A DNA stretch of 64,000 nt, taken from positions 1 through 64,000 of the forward strand of contig SVKU01000008.1 of NCBI GenBank assembly GCA_015068245.1, in the 5' to 3' direction. Source of the stretch: Oscillospiraceae bacterium (GTDB taxonomy: Bacteria > Bacillota > Clostridia > Oscillospirales > Oscillospiraceae). The notes below the pieces were generated by a model. That model was not told the DNA's origin, searched no databases, and was given only the letters and a program-made list of their open reading frames with translations. Made by a program: the position numbers and the translations under genes. Shown here one piece after another: positions 52,398 through 61,581 of this stretch; within the stretch, counting starts at the first letter, position 1, and each line of letters opens with the position of its first letter.

Positions 52398-53360
52398 CTA
52401 TTCCAGAGTGATTTTGGGGTCGAGATATGCATACAGCACATCAAGCAATATGTTCACCACCAGTACGGTGATGGAAATGAGCACGGTTATACCCATAATA
52501 AGGTTGTAGTCACGGGTGTCGATGGCGGTCATCATCAGGCTGCCTATACCCGGCCAGCCGAATATCTGCTCGGTCACGACCGCACCGCCGATAAGGAACG
52601 GCACATTCATGCCGATGGTGGTCACAATAGGTATCCATGCATTTCTTAAAGCGTGTCTTACCATCACCCGAAACTCGCTGATACCCTTGCTGCGGGCAGT
52701 TTTTATGTACTCTTCGTTCATTACTTCCAGCACGCTGCCTCTTGTCTGCTTCAGGTAGTTGCCCATAAGCTGAACGCACAGCACTATAACAGGCAGCACC
52801 AGATGGCGGCACAGGTCGGCAAAGCTCGCTTCAGCACCGGTGGTATACATGCCCTGAGACGGCAGCCACTGGAGCTTTACAGCAAATATGTAAATGACGA
52901 TAAGTCCCATGAAGAAGTTCGGCACGGACGCACCGATAAAGGTGATGACCGTGGAAAGATTATCCCAGACGGAATATGGCTTATAAGCAGACATTACGCC
53001 CAGCGGTATGGAAATCAACACCGACAGCACAAGAGATGTCAGCGTAAGTATAAGGGTCGGCCCAATGCGGGCAGAGATCATTGCCGCAACCGACTGGGAC
53101 GTATAAGAGGAATATCCCAAATCACCGGACAGGGTCTTTCCAAGCCACATAAAGTAACGGACAATGATCGGTTTGTCCAGATTATGAGCAATAACGGCAG
53201 CTTCATACGCTTCCTTTGTCATGTTGCCTTCGCCGGCCATGATGTCCACCACGCTGCCGGGAGCAAGGCAGGAAAAGGTATATACCACCACGGTTATGCC
53301 CAGAAAAATGGGGATAGCTACCAATATTCGCTTTATAATGAATTTAAGCATCTTTGGCAT
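52398..53360 (-). CDS. OppB/DppB-type permease
   Basis: 320 residues, first gene of the importer operon. About six membrane helices; the N-terminus (MLKFIIKRILVAIPIFLGITVVVYTF) is typical of OppB, and the EAA motif (MNEEYIKTARSKGISEFRVMVRHALRNAWIP) contacts the ATPases. AAAGGA lies ten bases before the ATG and a promoter at 53392-53420. The substrate class of the system (oligopeptide, dipeptide, nickel) cannot be decided. Confidence 0.92.
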   Translation of the reverse strand: MPKMLKFIIKRILVAIPIFLGITVVVYTFSCLAPGSVVDIMAGEGNMTKEAYEAAVIAHNLDKPIIVRYFMWLGKTLSGDLGYSSYTSQSVAAMISARIGPTLILTLTSLVLSVLISIPLGVMSAYKPYSVWDNLSTVITFIGASVPNFFMGLIVIYIFAVKLQWLPSQGMYTTGAEASFADLCRHLVLPVIVLCVQLMGNYLKQTRGSVLEVMNEEYIKTARSKGISEFRVMVRHALRNAWIPIVTTIGMNVPFLIGGAVVTEQIFGWPGIGSLMMTAIDTRDYNLIMGITVLISITVLVVNILLDVLYAYLDPKITLE

Positions 53361-53391
53361 AAGCAGTTATCCTTTGAAAGTTATCCTTTTC

Positions 53392-53420
53392 ATTTTAATA
53401 AAGATTTATTAAGAATTCAA
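53392..53420 (-). promoter_or_regulatory. Promoter of the peptide importer operon
   Basis: On the minus strand TTGAAT (53415-53420), 17-bp spacer, TAAAAT (53392-53397). An AAAGGATAACT motif occurs twice between it and the start. Confidence 0.5.
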
Positions 53421-53469
53421 CCTTTTAGTCGAAAATGATAGTCAAGTGGCGAAATAGAGCACATACTAA

Positions 53470-53775
53470 CACTTCGTTGGTTTGCTTTTGAGGTGGGAAT
53501 ACGTTACGTTGAGTGTTGTAGGGGCGGTCTTTGACCGCCCGCGGGCGAGGAAACGTCGCCCCTACGGCGTGATACGCTACGTCGTGCGTGGTCGACGGCG
53601 GGAGCAGAAGCCCAAGGATTCGGCATTGCCGAATCCTAACGAAGTTCGCTTTGCGAACTTTACCCGCCCTACGGAGTAAAATGCTGCATTGTGCGTTGTA
53701 GGGGCGGTCTTTGACCGCCCGCAAATGCCTGTCATTTCGAAATGCAGCTTGCTGCCTGAGAAATGACAGCGTAAG
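53470..53775. repeat. Palindrome array (intergenic mosaic)
   Basis: Two GGGCGGTCTTTGACCGCCC copies (53521-53539 and 53701-53719), GGATTCGGCATTGCCGAATCC with the GAAGTTCGCTTTGCGAACTT partner (about 53617-53661) and a CATTTCGAAATGCAGC...CTGAGAAATGACAG element at the end. A TTGGTTTGCTTTTGAGGTGG opening is shared with the array near 12123. No gene is seen. Confidence 0.85.
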
Positions 53776-53801
53776 TGCAGTGCATGGTTTCGACCACATC
53801 A

Positions 53802-54689
53802 TCACTTTTCCGGCGGGGTGATAATTATCCTTCCGTTCTCCACGGTCATTTTGACACGGCTGCCGTCAATACCTGTCTGCGCCAGCATTTCGGAAGGCAC
53901 CTGCAGGCGGTTTGCCCTGTCCAGCACGGCATATTCTTCGTGACTGCTGCCGTCAAAGAGGGATGCTTCCTGCAGTCTGTCAAGATAATCCGATTTCATA
54001 ATGCGTTCGGAGCTTATCTTGCCGTCCCTGATGGACACCACCCGCTCCACCTTGCCTGCAACGGACATATCATGGGTAACTATTACGATAGTCAGCCCAA
54101 GCTCCCTGTTCAGCCGCTTGAAGGTATCGAAAATATACGCTGCCGTTTTGGGGTCAACAGAGCCTGTAGGCTCGTCGGCCAGCAGTATCTTCGGGTCGTT
54201 GGCAAGGGCGATGGCTATTGCTATTCTCTGCTGCTCACCGCCGGACAGCTGGCTGAGCCGGTTGTCCTTCTTGTGGCTCATACCAACCAGTTCCAGCAGG
54301 TATTCCGCCCTTTGCTTTTTCTCTTTTTCCGTTGTGAACAGCATGGGCATCATCACGTTCTGCAGTGCTGTAAGGTAGGATATCAGGTTTCGGGCATTGT
54401 TCTGCCAGACAAATCCCACGGTGTTGCGTTTGTACTGCACCAGTTCCGCTTCGGAAAACTTGAAAAGGTCTTTACCGTCGACATACAGTCTGCCTGCGGT
54501 AGGCCGGTCAAGTCCGCCTATCATATTCAAAAAGGTGGATTTACCACTGCCGCTGTTGCCGATAATTGCCATCAGTTCACCGGGTCTGACCTTGCAGTCA
54601 AGCCCCTGCAGTGCCATAACTTCGATATCTTCCGTCTTGTAGATTTTTACAAGGTTGTCACATTCGATGATATATTCCTGCTCGCTCAT
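53802..54689 (-). CDS. MacB/LolD-type ABC ATPase fused to an AbrB-like tail
   Basis: 295 residues. Residues 1-235 are a LolD/MacB-type ATPase (Walker A GNSGSGKST, signature LSGGEQQR, Walker B LLADEPTGSVD). After a linker, residues about 250-295 (EYAVLDRANRLQVPSEMLAQ...RVKMTVENGRIIITPPEK) look like a SpoVT/AbrB-type swapped-hairpin domain, normally a DNA-binding or dimerisation module. This tail is not part of standard MacB ATPases. Last gene of the export operon 61398-53802, overlapping the other ATPase by four bases. Confidence 0.8.
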   Translation of the reverse strand: MSEQEYIIECDNLVKIYKTEDIEVMALQGLDCKVRPGELMAIIGNSGSGKSTFLNMIGGLDRPTAGRLYVDGKDLFKFSEAELVQYKRNTVGFVWQNNARNLISYLTALQNVMMPMLFTTEKEKKQRAEYLLELVGMSHKKDNRLSQLSGGEQQRIAIAIALANDPKILLADEPTGSVDPKTAAYIFDTFKRLNRELGLTIVIVTHDMSVAGKVERVVSIRDGKISSERIMKSDYLDRLQEASLFDGSSHEEYAVLDRANRLQVPSEMLAQTGIDGSRVKMTVENGRIIITPPEK

Positions 54690-55363
54690 AGCTTCAACTC
54701 CCCGTCTTCAAGCTCATATACGCAGTCGCCTATCTCCATAAATCCCGTGTCATGGGTGGTCATTACGATGGTGATGTTCTGGGAAGCGTTCAGTTCCTTG
54801 AATATTTTGACCACCGAGATAGCCGTGTTGGTATCCAGTTCGCCTGTGGGTTCGTCGGCAAAGACGATGCCCGGTCTGTGGGCGATGGCTCTGGCAATGG
54901 CAACACGCTGCTGCTCACCGCCGGAAAGCTCCTGGGGCATATGGTTGACACGTTTTGAAAGTCCAACCATGTCAAGACATTCCAGCGCCCGGTTTTTTCT
55001 GTCTCCCTCGTAACCGCCAAGGCGAAGAGCATATTCAACATTTTCGTAAGCAGTCATTATGGGGATAAGAGCAACCGACTGAAACACGAAGCCTATAGAG
55101 CTTCTTCTGAGCTTTGTTTTTTCTGCGTCAGTCAGTTTTTGCAGGCTTTCTCCTCTGAGCAGCACTTCGCCCTCGGTGGGATCGTCAAGGGCTCCCATAA
55201 TGTTCATAAGAGTTGTCTTACCGCTGCCGCTGCGTCCTTTAAGGATAGTCAGCTTGCCTTCGGGTATCTCCATGTCGATGCCTTTCAGCGCCCAAAACAT
55301 GTCTCCATCGGGAGTTTTATAGCCTTTTTTAACAGCTTTGGCTGTCATAATAATATTGCTCAC
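54686..55363 (-). CDS. MacB/LolD-type ABC ATPase
   Basis: 225 residues from a GTG at 55363 (AAGGAG eight bases upstream). Walker A GRSGSGKTT, signature LSGGEQQR, Walker B VFADEPTGELD, all intact. It should power the FtsX-type permease encoded upstream. Two distinct ATPases in one operon with a single permease suggests a heterodimeric motor or two alternative motors. Confidence 0.9.
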   Translation of the reverse strand: MSNIIMTAKAVKKGYKTPDGDMFWALKGIDMEIPEGKLTILKGRSGSGKTTLMNIMGALDDPTEGEVLLRGESLQKLTDAEKTKLRRSSIGFVFQSVALIPIMTAYENVEYALRLGGYEGDRKNRALECLDMVGLSKRVNHMPQELSGGEQQRVAIARAIAHRPGIVFADEPTGELDTNTAISVVKIFKELNASQNITIVMTTHDTGFMEIGDCVYELEDGELKL

Positions 55364-55398
55364 TGTTAACACTCCTTTTTCAAAAAGGATAAATAATC

Positions 55399-58215
55399 TT
55401 AATCTTCACCAAGCTTCAGTGCCTGGGATATCTTCATTTTCGATATCAGCGTACCAAGCACCGTCATGCACACTGCAATGACCACCGCCACCACTGCCAG
55501 CAGACGCACCATGTCGGCCGATTCGGAGACGATATGCAGCGGTATGACCGTATCGGTGGCGGCGTATGCCAGCTGCACCAGGGGAATATAAAGCTTCGAT
55601 GCTATAACACCGACAGCAACACCAAAAACGATAGACAGCCCCGATATCCACACCTGCTCGTTCACCAGCATGACGATGACTTCTTTCATAGTCATGCCCA
55701 TGGCCCGGAAAATGCCGAACTGCAGTGACCGGGAGTTGATGGACAGTATCCAGTAGATGAGGAAGCCCACAGAGCAGATAAGCAGCGTGACCACAAAGCT
55801 TACGGTAAGGATACCGTTGGTGCCCTGGAATATGGGGTCGTTCTTCAGCTGTATCAGCAGGGCTTTGGCGTCTGTGAATTTTTCCAGCTCAAGCTCGTTT
55901 TCCACAACGAAATCATAGATAAAGTCCGTATCCTCTGCGGTTTTTATCCAGACCTCATACGGTCTTACTCCCCAGCGGGAACGGAGATAATCATAATTGG
56001 ACACGATAAGGAACCTGTTTTCCTCAGTCATAAGACCGTCTTTTCCCTCCACCTGAACAGAGCTGTTGTAGGTGGGGAAATAGTCCACAAATCCATATAT
56101 GATGCCTCTGGCAAAGTCTCCGCCGGAGTTTTTGTAGTTGATAACATCGCCCAGCTCATATCCGTAAAGCTCGTGGAAGTTTGCAGACACAAGTATGGCG
56201 TTGGGCGTCTGGGAAATGGCATTGAGGTAATTGTTGATGTGGGTGGGCAGCAGTTCGTCCTTGAACCAGGCTGTGTTGCCAAACTCCTGAGTATCTATCC
56301 CCATCAGCGTTACCTTTACGTTTCCGCCCATATCGTTGGTAACATTGACACTGCTGTTATCGTCGTACAGCACACGGGTAACACTGTCTGCCTGTTCCAG
56401 TTCCAGATACTTGCGGTAGTCCGGCTCAGTATAGGTAAGGTCGGTCATGCCAAGGGGGTCTTCCTCCACCGCCTGAGCGTTGTCTGACCAGACTTCTTTA
56501 ATGACAATATCCGCACCCGCCATATAGTTGATGCGGTCCTCCTCGTTGGTGTTTACCGTTCTGGCAGTCTGAGCGTTGAATACGCCCATGGCAATGGTGA
56601 CCACCATAAAAACGATTATGTACGCCTGAGAATTCTTCGTTCTCAGCACCCACAGGAAGGAGGAATACATGGACGGATTCCACCATTTTTTGCCCAGGTT
56701 ATACACCAGCCATACCACTGCGGGAATAATGCGGAACACCAGAAGTCCGCAGGCTATCATAAACAGCGACGAGCAAAGGAACAGCAGGGGATCAAGCCCC
56801 GCTCCCTCTGCCACTTTCTGCGCAAGGACATCTTTTTGACCGTTGAAGGAATACAGCCCGTAGAGCGACAGTGCCAGCAGCACCACGTCCAGATACAGCT
56901 TTTGCCAAAAGGGCTTTGCCTTAACGCTTTTGCTGCGCTTATGGGCAACGATAGACACGTCGGCATATTTGAACACCGGCAGCACCATGGCGCAGATGCT
57001 CAACAGCGCAGCCGCCAATGCGTAAAGCAGCACTTCGCCTGTGATCTCCACTTTCAGTGCCTGGCGGGATACAAATTCCAAAAACGCATTGGAGGAGCCT
57101 ACCATCTGGCATATCATCATTGCCAGCGGAACGCCCACAATAAAGCACACGGCTGCCACAAGAAGGCTCTGAATAAGGTATATGCGGATTATCTGACCTT
57201 TGCCTGCTCCACGGCTTTTGATAACGGATATCTCATTTTGCTCCTGATCCAGCATCTGGCGGGACACCATGAATACAAAGGCTGCCAGCAGCGCATACAG
57301 AGGCACGCTGAGTATCCGCAATGTGACGGAAACTCTTGTGGATTCTTCCAGATAAACCTCAATGATATCCGCAAAGTAGTCGTTATAGCTGTGGCTGTAT
57401 TCGTTGAGGAAAGTCTCCCGATAATTGCGGGAAATGTTCATTATTTTTTCGCAGTTGTCCACGGTGAAATCGTTGTAATCCATCACCGAAAACCACAGTC
57501 CACGCACACCGGAACCTTTTGTTGCGCTGCTGAGAAACAGCTTGTTGAAAGCGGTTTCGGATATCATTATATCCCTGTAATAGCTGTCAGGTCCCTTGTA
57601 CCAGTAATCGTCCTCGGCGTCTGAATTCTCATAAACGCCGGTTATTTTCAGTTTCAGGCATTCTCCGTTGGTGAACTTGAACGTAGGCATTTCAAGAGTT
57701 TCGCCCACCAGCAGGTTCCGGGTAACAAGACACTTCTGGCTGACGATAGCCTTGACAGTGCCGTCCTGAGCGATGGCATCGTCGTACAGTTCGCCGGATA
57801 TGATGCTGATATGATCTTCAATATCCTTGAGGTATCCTATACGGAACTCCTTTTCCTTGCTGTCCCCTTCTCTTTCCAGCTGCGGTTCCAGAGCAACGCT
57901 GTCGAGATAAAGGTTTTCAATGACATGGAGGGCTTCAACGCCGAACTCGTCATCGATATTGTTTATCATTTCCCTGTCGGCATAGAAGTTTTCCAGTCCG
58001 CCGGAACCTACCGATGAATACAGATGCACAACGCTGGGGTATTTGCCGTTGTCCGTAACATACTGCTTCATATCGTTGTTCAGCATACGGGACAAGGCTG
58101 CTTTTGTATACATGGGGCTGGAGGCCGCTATGGAGATAAGCAGCAGGTTGCCTATAAGCAGGCTTACAACAAGCCACTTGCGGCACTTCATTTTTTGCAG
58201 AACGAATTGCAGCAT
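55399..58215 (-). CDS. Large FtsX/MacB-type ABC permease
   Basis: 938 residues; AGGAGGTCCGAT before the ATG. N-terminal membrane helix, a roughly 250-residue extracytoplasmic domain, an FtsX core (SVPLYALLAAFVFMVSRQM...GAGKGQIIRIYLIQSLLVAAVCF), further helices, a second large extracytoplasmic domain (about 560-790) and a second FtsX core at the C-terminus (LLICSVGFLIYWILSINSR...FGIFRAMGMTMKEV). One protein thus contains both halves, about eight to ten membrane helices in all, of the kind used to export lipids or peptides or to transmit force across the envelope. Confidence 0.87.
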   Translation of the reverse strand: MLQFVLQKMKCRKWLVVSLLIGNLLLISIAASSPMYTKAALSRMLNNDMKQYVTDNGKYPSVVHLYSSVGSGGLENFYADREMINNIDDEFGVEALHVIENLYLDSVALEPQLEREGDSKEKEFRIGYLKDIEDHISIISGELYDDAIAQDGTVKAIVSQKCLVTRNLLVGETLEMPTFKFTNGECLKLKITGVYENSDAEDDYWYKGPDSYYRDIMISETAFNKLFLSSATKGSGVRGLWFSVMDYNDFTVDNCEKIMNISRNYRETFLNEYSHSYNDYFADIIEVYLEESTRVSVTLRILSVPLYALLAAFVFMVSRQMLDQEQNEISVIKSRGAGKGQIIRIYLIQSLLVAAVCFIVGVPLAMMICQMVGSSNAFLEFVSRQALKVEITGEVLLYALAAALLSICAMVLPVFKYADVSIVAHKRSKSVKAKPFWQKLYLDVVLLALSLYGLYSFNGQKDVLAQKVAEGAGLDPLLFLCSSLFMIACGLLVFRIIPAVVWLVYNLGKKWWNPSMYSSFLWVLRTKNSQAYIIVFMVVTIAMGVFNAQTARTVNTNEEDRINYMAGADIVIKEVWSDNAQAVEEDPLGMTDLTYTEPDYRKYLELEQADSVTRVLYDDNSSVNVTNDMGGNVKVTLMGIDTQEFGNTAWFKDELLPTHINNYLNAISQTPNAILVSANFHELYGYELGDVINYKNSGGDFARGIIYGFVDYFPTYNSSVQVEGKDGLMTEENRFLIVSNYDYLRSRWGVRPYEVWIKTAEDTDFIYDFVVENELELEKFTDAKALLIQLKNDPIFQGTNGILTVSFVVTLLICSVGFLIYWILSINSRSLQFGIFRAMGMTMKEVIVMLVNEQVWISGLSIVFGVAVGVIASKLYIPLVQLAYAATDTVIPLHIVSESADMVRLLAVVAVVIAVCMTVLGTLISKMKISQALKLGED

Positions 58216-58225
58216 ATCGGACCTC

Positions 58226-59293
58226 CTAGTTGAGAATAACGGTCTGGCCGGACTTGATGCCCGCCAGAATCACCGTGGCACTTTCACCAACGGTACCGCC
58301 GGTGATGCCGCGGATAACATAGCGTTTTTTGACCATATCGCCTTCCAGAACGGAAACGTAATAGCTGCCGTCCTCCACCTCAACTGCTCCTCTGGGAACA
58401 AGGAGAGCGTCCTGAGCCTGAACAGTGGTAACAGACGCACTGGGTTTATTCAGTTCGTCCTCTGTAATATCCCCGTCCAGCTTGAAGTAGGTATGGCCGC
58501 TGCCTGCCACGCCGTCGGGCAGCACGGCATCGGTGGCCACAACTCTTGCAGTGACCGTCTTGCGCTCGTCACGGCGGCCGTATTCCACCGTAACGTCCAT
58601 ATTGTAAAGGAAGTTCTTGGCAGTCGTGGAAGAAAACAGAACAAGGCTGTCGGCCTGTTTCAATTCTGCAATTTCCTTGCCTTTGTCCACTTCGGAACCG
58701 GTGTCAAAGGAGCCAAGGCTGTGAACTATGCAGTCAAAGGGTGCGTAGATGTATTCCGGTTCAAAAGCAGCCTGAGCTTCCATATAGGCTTTGTCAAGGG
58801 CATTGATTTTGACCGTCTGGTTATACCTGTACTGCTCCAGCTCCAGTTCTGCCAGTTCCTCGTATATTGCACCCTTGCTGCGGGCTTCAACCCATTTCTG
58901 TTCAAGCTTTTCCTGTGTTTCAACGTATTCATCATGGGCACGCAAAACAGCCAGATAACTCTCTTCCAAATCTGCCACGCTGCCCTTGCGGGTAAAGGTG
59001 GCTATAAGCTCTCCCTTTTTTACAAACTGACCTCTGGACACGCTGAAGCTGTCGAAATACAGTCCGCTTTCGGGACAGTAGATTGTCTGACCAAGGTAGT
59101 ATTTAGGTTCAAGAGAAAGTTCTGAAGTCTTTATAAGGTTCCCTTCTTCTGCCACGGCGGTGCGGTAATTGGCAGTTTTGGCCTCCGCATTCTGAGTAAG
59201 CATGGCAGTTTCGGATTCCTTGCTGCCGCAGCCGGAAAAAGATGCCATAGCCGCAGCTGCAAGAAAGATGGCAGTAATTCTAACTCGCCACAT
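58226..59293 (-). CDS. HlyD/MacA-type adaptor lipoprotein 3
   Basis: 355 residues from the ATG at 59293 (AAGGAG nine bases upstream). Lipobox FSGC after a short signal; beta-barrel and lipoyl-like blocks (LYFDSFSVSRGQFVKKGELIATF...IYAPFDCIVHSLGSFDTG), a central coiled coil, and a C-terminal barrel with VPRGAVEVEDGSYYVSVLEGD...GIKSGQTVIL. Third of three such adaptors and directly upstream of the permease gene. Overlaps the previous gene by 14 bases. Confidence 0.87.
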   Translation of the reverse strand: MWRVRITAIFLAAAAMASFSGCGSKESETAMLTQNAEAKTANYRTAVAEEGNLIKTSELSLEPKYYLGQTIYCPESGLYFDSFSVSRGQFVKKGELIATFTRKGSVADLEESYLAVLRAHDEYVETQEKLEQKWVEARSKGAIYEELAELELEQYRYNQTVKINALDKAYMEAQAAFEPEYIYAPFDCIVHSLGSFDTGSEVDKGKEIAELKQADSLVLFSSTTAKNFLYNMDVTVEYGRRDERKTVTARVVATDAVLPDGVAGSGHTYFKLDGDITEDELNKPSASVTTVQAQDALLVPRGAVEVEDGSYYVSVLEGDMVKKRYVIRGITGGTVGESATVILAGIKSGQTVILN

Positions 59294-60314
59294 AGAACGC
59301 ATCTCCTTCCTCAAGTCCTGAAATTATCTGCACCTCGGCACCGGTAACAACGCCCACTTCCACGTATTGCTTGACCTGTTCTCCGTTTTGCTCAAGGTAG
59401 ACATAGCTGCCTCCCGGGTCCTTGTGGACAGCGTTGGCAGGCACCTTCAAGGCATCTTCGACATAGTCCGTAACCAGATACACGCAGGTAAACATTCCGT
59501 TTTCAATATCCTCAGTGGGGTTGATTATGCTGAAAGTTGACGTCATTTCGGCATTGGAAACGCTAAGCTGCAAAAATACATCACGCTCATAGGGCAGATA
59601 TTCCACATCGTATTCCGCACCGCCTATGGACGCATACACCCTATCGCACTTGTCGATATCCGACTGGGATATATATTCGCTGGTGATGACCTTTGTATCG
59701 TCATCTGCGATATACACGCAGGCGGAACCTCCACGGACATTTCCGCCGGGCTGGACATTCATCTTGACCACCGTACCATCACAGGAGGCAGTAAGTTCAT
59801 CGTTTTCAATACTGCGTTCAAGGGCTTCAAGCTGTTTTTCAAGTTCTTCCAGCTCCACGGAAAACAGCTGTTGCTGCTGCTCCGCCTGCAGGCGAATAAG
59901 CTGAGCTTCAAGAGTGCCGGTGCTGTCGGTACTTTCTGCCAGCTGAGCCTCCAGTTCCATACGGCGCATATCAAATTCGTGGTTGGTGGTTTTGTATTCG
60001 ATTTCCGCAGCTAGAGCATCACGCTGCTGACGGGCGGCTGTCGTGTCCAGGGTTGCCAGCACATCGCCGGCGGCAACCACGTCGCCCAAAGTAATGTTCA
60101 ATTCGTCGATACTGCCGCCGGAAACAAAGCTTTGGCCGATCACCTGAGGTTCAATGGAGGCTTCATACATCACCACGTTGAATATCTCTCCACGGGTGGC
60201 TGTTTCAATATCAGCATCCACCTTGGCGGGCTCAAGCAGCTCCGGCACTTCGCTCTTTCCGGAGCAGCCGCAAAGCAGCATAATGGGCAGAAGCAGGCAT
60301 ATTATTCTTTTCAT
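59280..60314 (-). CDS. HlyD/MacA-type adaptor lipoprotein 2
   Basis: 344 residues; GGGAGGCG eight bases before the ATG. Lipobox LCGC; lipoyl-type hairpin (GGSIDELNITLGDVVAAGDVLATLDT), a coiled coil with a Gln-rich stretch (LIRLQAEQQQQLFSVELEELEKQLEALERSI), the second lipoyl half (CDGTVVKMNVQPGGNVRGG) and a C-terminal barrel (VPANAVHKDPGGSYVYLEQNG...IISGLEEGD). In a Gram-positive it would extend from the membrane into the wall as part of an export machine. Confidence 0.87.
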   Translation of the reverse strand: MKRIICLLLPIMLLCGCSGKSEVPELLEPAKVDADIETATRGEIFNVVMYEASIEPQVIGQSFVSGGSIDELNITLGDVVAAGDVLATLDTTAARQQRDALAAEIEYKTTNHEFDMRRMELEAQLAESTDSTGTLEAQLIRLQAEQQQQLFSVELEELEKQLEALERSIENDELTASCDGTVVKMNVQPGGNVRGGSACVYIADDDTKVITSEYISQSDIDKCDRVYASIGGAEYDVEYLPYERDVFLQLSVSNAEMTSTFSIINPTEDIENGMFTCVYLVTDYVEDALKVPANAVHKDPGGSYVYLEQNGEQVKQYVEVGVVTGAEVQIISGLEEGDAFYVAS

Positions 60315-60330
60315 CGCTTACGCCTCCCTT

Positions 60331-61398
60331 TTAACCAACTATGACTTCGTCACCGGCTTCAAGGCCGGAGATTATCTCTATACCGCTGTCGGCTTCCAGA
60401 CCGGTTTCAACGGCCTTGGCACTGCGCAGTCCCGTTTCGTCCTGATAATAGACCATGGGCTGACCGCCTATGGTCACAACCGCCTTTGACGGCAGCCACA
60501 TTACGTCCTGCCTGGAGTCCAGCACCAGATGGACTTCTCCACGAAAGCTGTCGTTTTCAAAAACCGCATCATTATCTGTGATAACAAGGTAGACTTTCTG
60601 CTCAACGGTTCCCTTGTTGTCCCTGCTTTCCGGTTCAAAGCCCAGTTCAGCGGCTTCAACAGCCTTTGCTTCATATGGCACATCGCCTATGGTAACGGTG
60701 TATTTTTCACCTTTTGCAAAAGCTTCAAAATGCTCGGTGAAAGCACTGAGGATATATTCTTCCCGATTGGCAATAGTCACCACAGCTGAGTTTTTGATGG
60801 TTGATGAACCGGAATTGACGGTTTTTGTGTATGTAACGGTGCCGTCGATGGAAGCATACAGACGTCTGCTTTCCTTTTCCTGCTCCAGTTCAAGGCGGCG
60901 GAGGTTCAGAATATGTATCTCGTCCTCCAGTTCCGTGACCTTTTTCTCGTATTCCGAAATATCTCTGCCTGTCAGGGCTTTCAGCTGACGGGCAACCTCA
61001 AGGCTGCTGACTGCGATATCCAGTTCAATATCCAGCTGGCTCAACTGATCGTCAATGGCGGATATCCCGCTGTTGACAGCGGAATTGTTCATCTCCGCCA
61101 CCAGGTCACCGGCTTTAACCCTGTCGCCCACCTGAACATATATACCGCCGTAACGCTCACCGCTGACGGCGAACGCCAGCTCCTCTTCCTGCAAAGGCAC
61201 ACTGGAAAAGGTCACATCTGCCGTAAGCTCCAGATCTCCCTTTTGAACGATCTCTGTTTTATAATCCTCCTCGATATGAGAAGTCACCAGCGGCAAAGCC
61301 GGGATCTCAGGCTCTTCCGGCAGCAAAAAACAACCGCTGAGGCTTACGGATATTGCCGCAGCCATTACGGTTATGGATACAAATCTGCGTGTTTTCAA
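60331..61398 (-). CDS. HlyD/MacA-type adaptor lipoprotein 1
   Basis: 355 residues from a TTG at 61398, because GGGAG lies eight bases upstream; the earlier open frame crosses the promoter. Lipobox LSGC; lipoyl half (GGIYVQVGDRVKAGDLVAEM), coiled coil with an ELEDEIHILNLRRLELEQEKE stretch, second half (YASIDGTVTYTKTVNSGSST) and barrel (LPSKAVVTIGGQPMVYYQDE...IISGLEAGDEVIV). First gene of the six-gene operon, with a strong promoter at 61432-61460. Confidence 0.85.
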   Translation of the reverse strand: MKTRRFVSITVMAAAISVSLSGCFLLPEEPEIPALPLVTSHIEEDYKTEIVQKGDLELTADVTFSSVPLQEEELAFAVSGERYGGIYVQVGDRVKAGDLVAEMNNSAVNSGISAIDDQLSQLDIELDIAVSSLEVARQLKALTGRDISEYEKKVTELEDEIHILNLRRLELEQEKESRRLYASIDGTVTYTKTVNSGSSTIKNSAVVTIANREEYILSAFTEHFEAFAKGEKYTVTIGDVPYEAKAVEAAELGFEPESRDNKGTVEQKVYLVITDNDAVFENDSFRGEVHLVLDSRQDVMWLPSKAVVTIGGQPMVYYQDETGLRSAKAVETGLEADSGIEIISGLEAGDEVIVG

Positions 61399-61431
61399 GC
61401 TATCAGCTCCCACATAATTCCTTAATTTAGT

Positions 61432-61460
61432 ATTATATGGCACTTCGGATACAAAGTCAA
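61432..61460 (-). promoter_or_regulatory. Promoter of the three-adaptor export operon
   Basis: On the minus strand TTGACT (61455-61460), 17-bp spacer, TATAAT (61432-61437), 34 bases before the TTG start. Confidence 0.75.
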
Positions 61461-61520
61461 TTTGCCAAAATGTCACTGCTATGAATATCGCGTGTTTTCA
61501 CACAAACTACACGAACCCGC

Positions 61521-61554
61521 TTCCCTCCCACAGTAAATTGTGGTATAATACCAC
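61521..61554 (+). promoter_or_regulatory. Palindromic operator-promoter of the PH-domain gene
   Basis: TATAAT (61544-61549) lies inside the perfect palindrome GTGGTATAATACCAC (61540-61554), and a CCACA/TGTGG inverted repeat (61528-61543) covers the spacer. The -35 box (TTCCCT, 61521-61526) is poor, as expected for an activated or tightly controlled promoter. Confidence 0.45.
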
Positions 61555-61581
61555 TATCAAGAAATATGGGAGATGGAAACT

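Noticed and set aside
53775-55013. 412-codon open frame antisense to two ATPase genes
   Set aside because: Crosses two convincing genes and their overlap; shadow frame.
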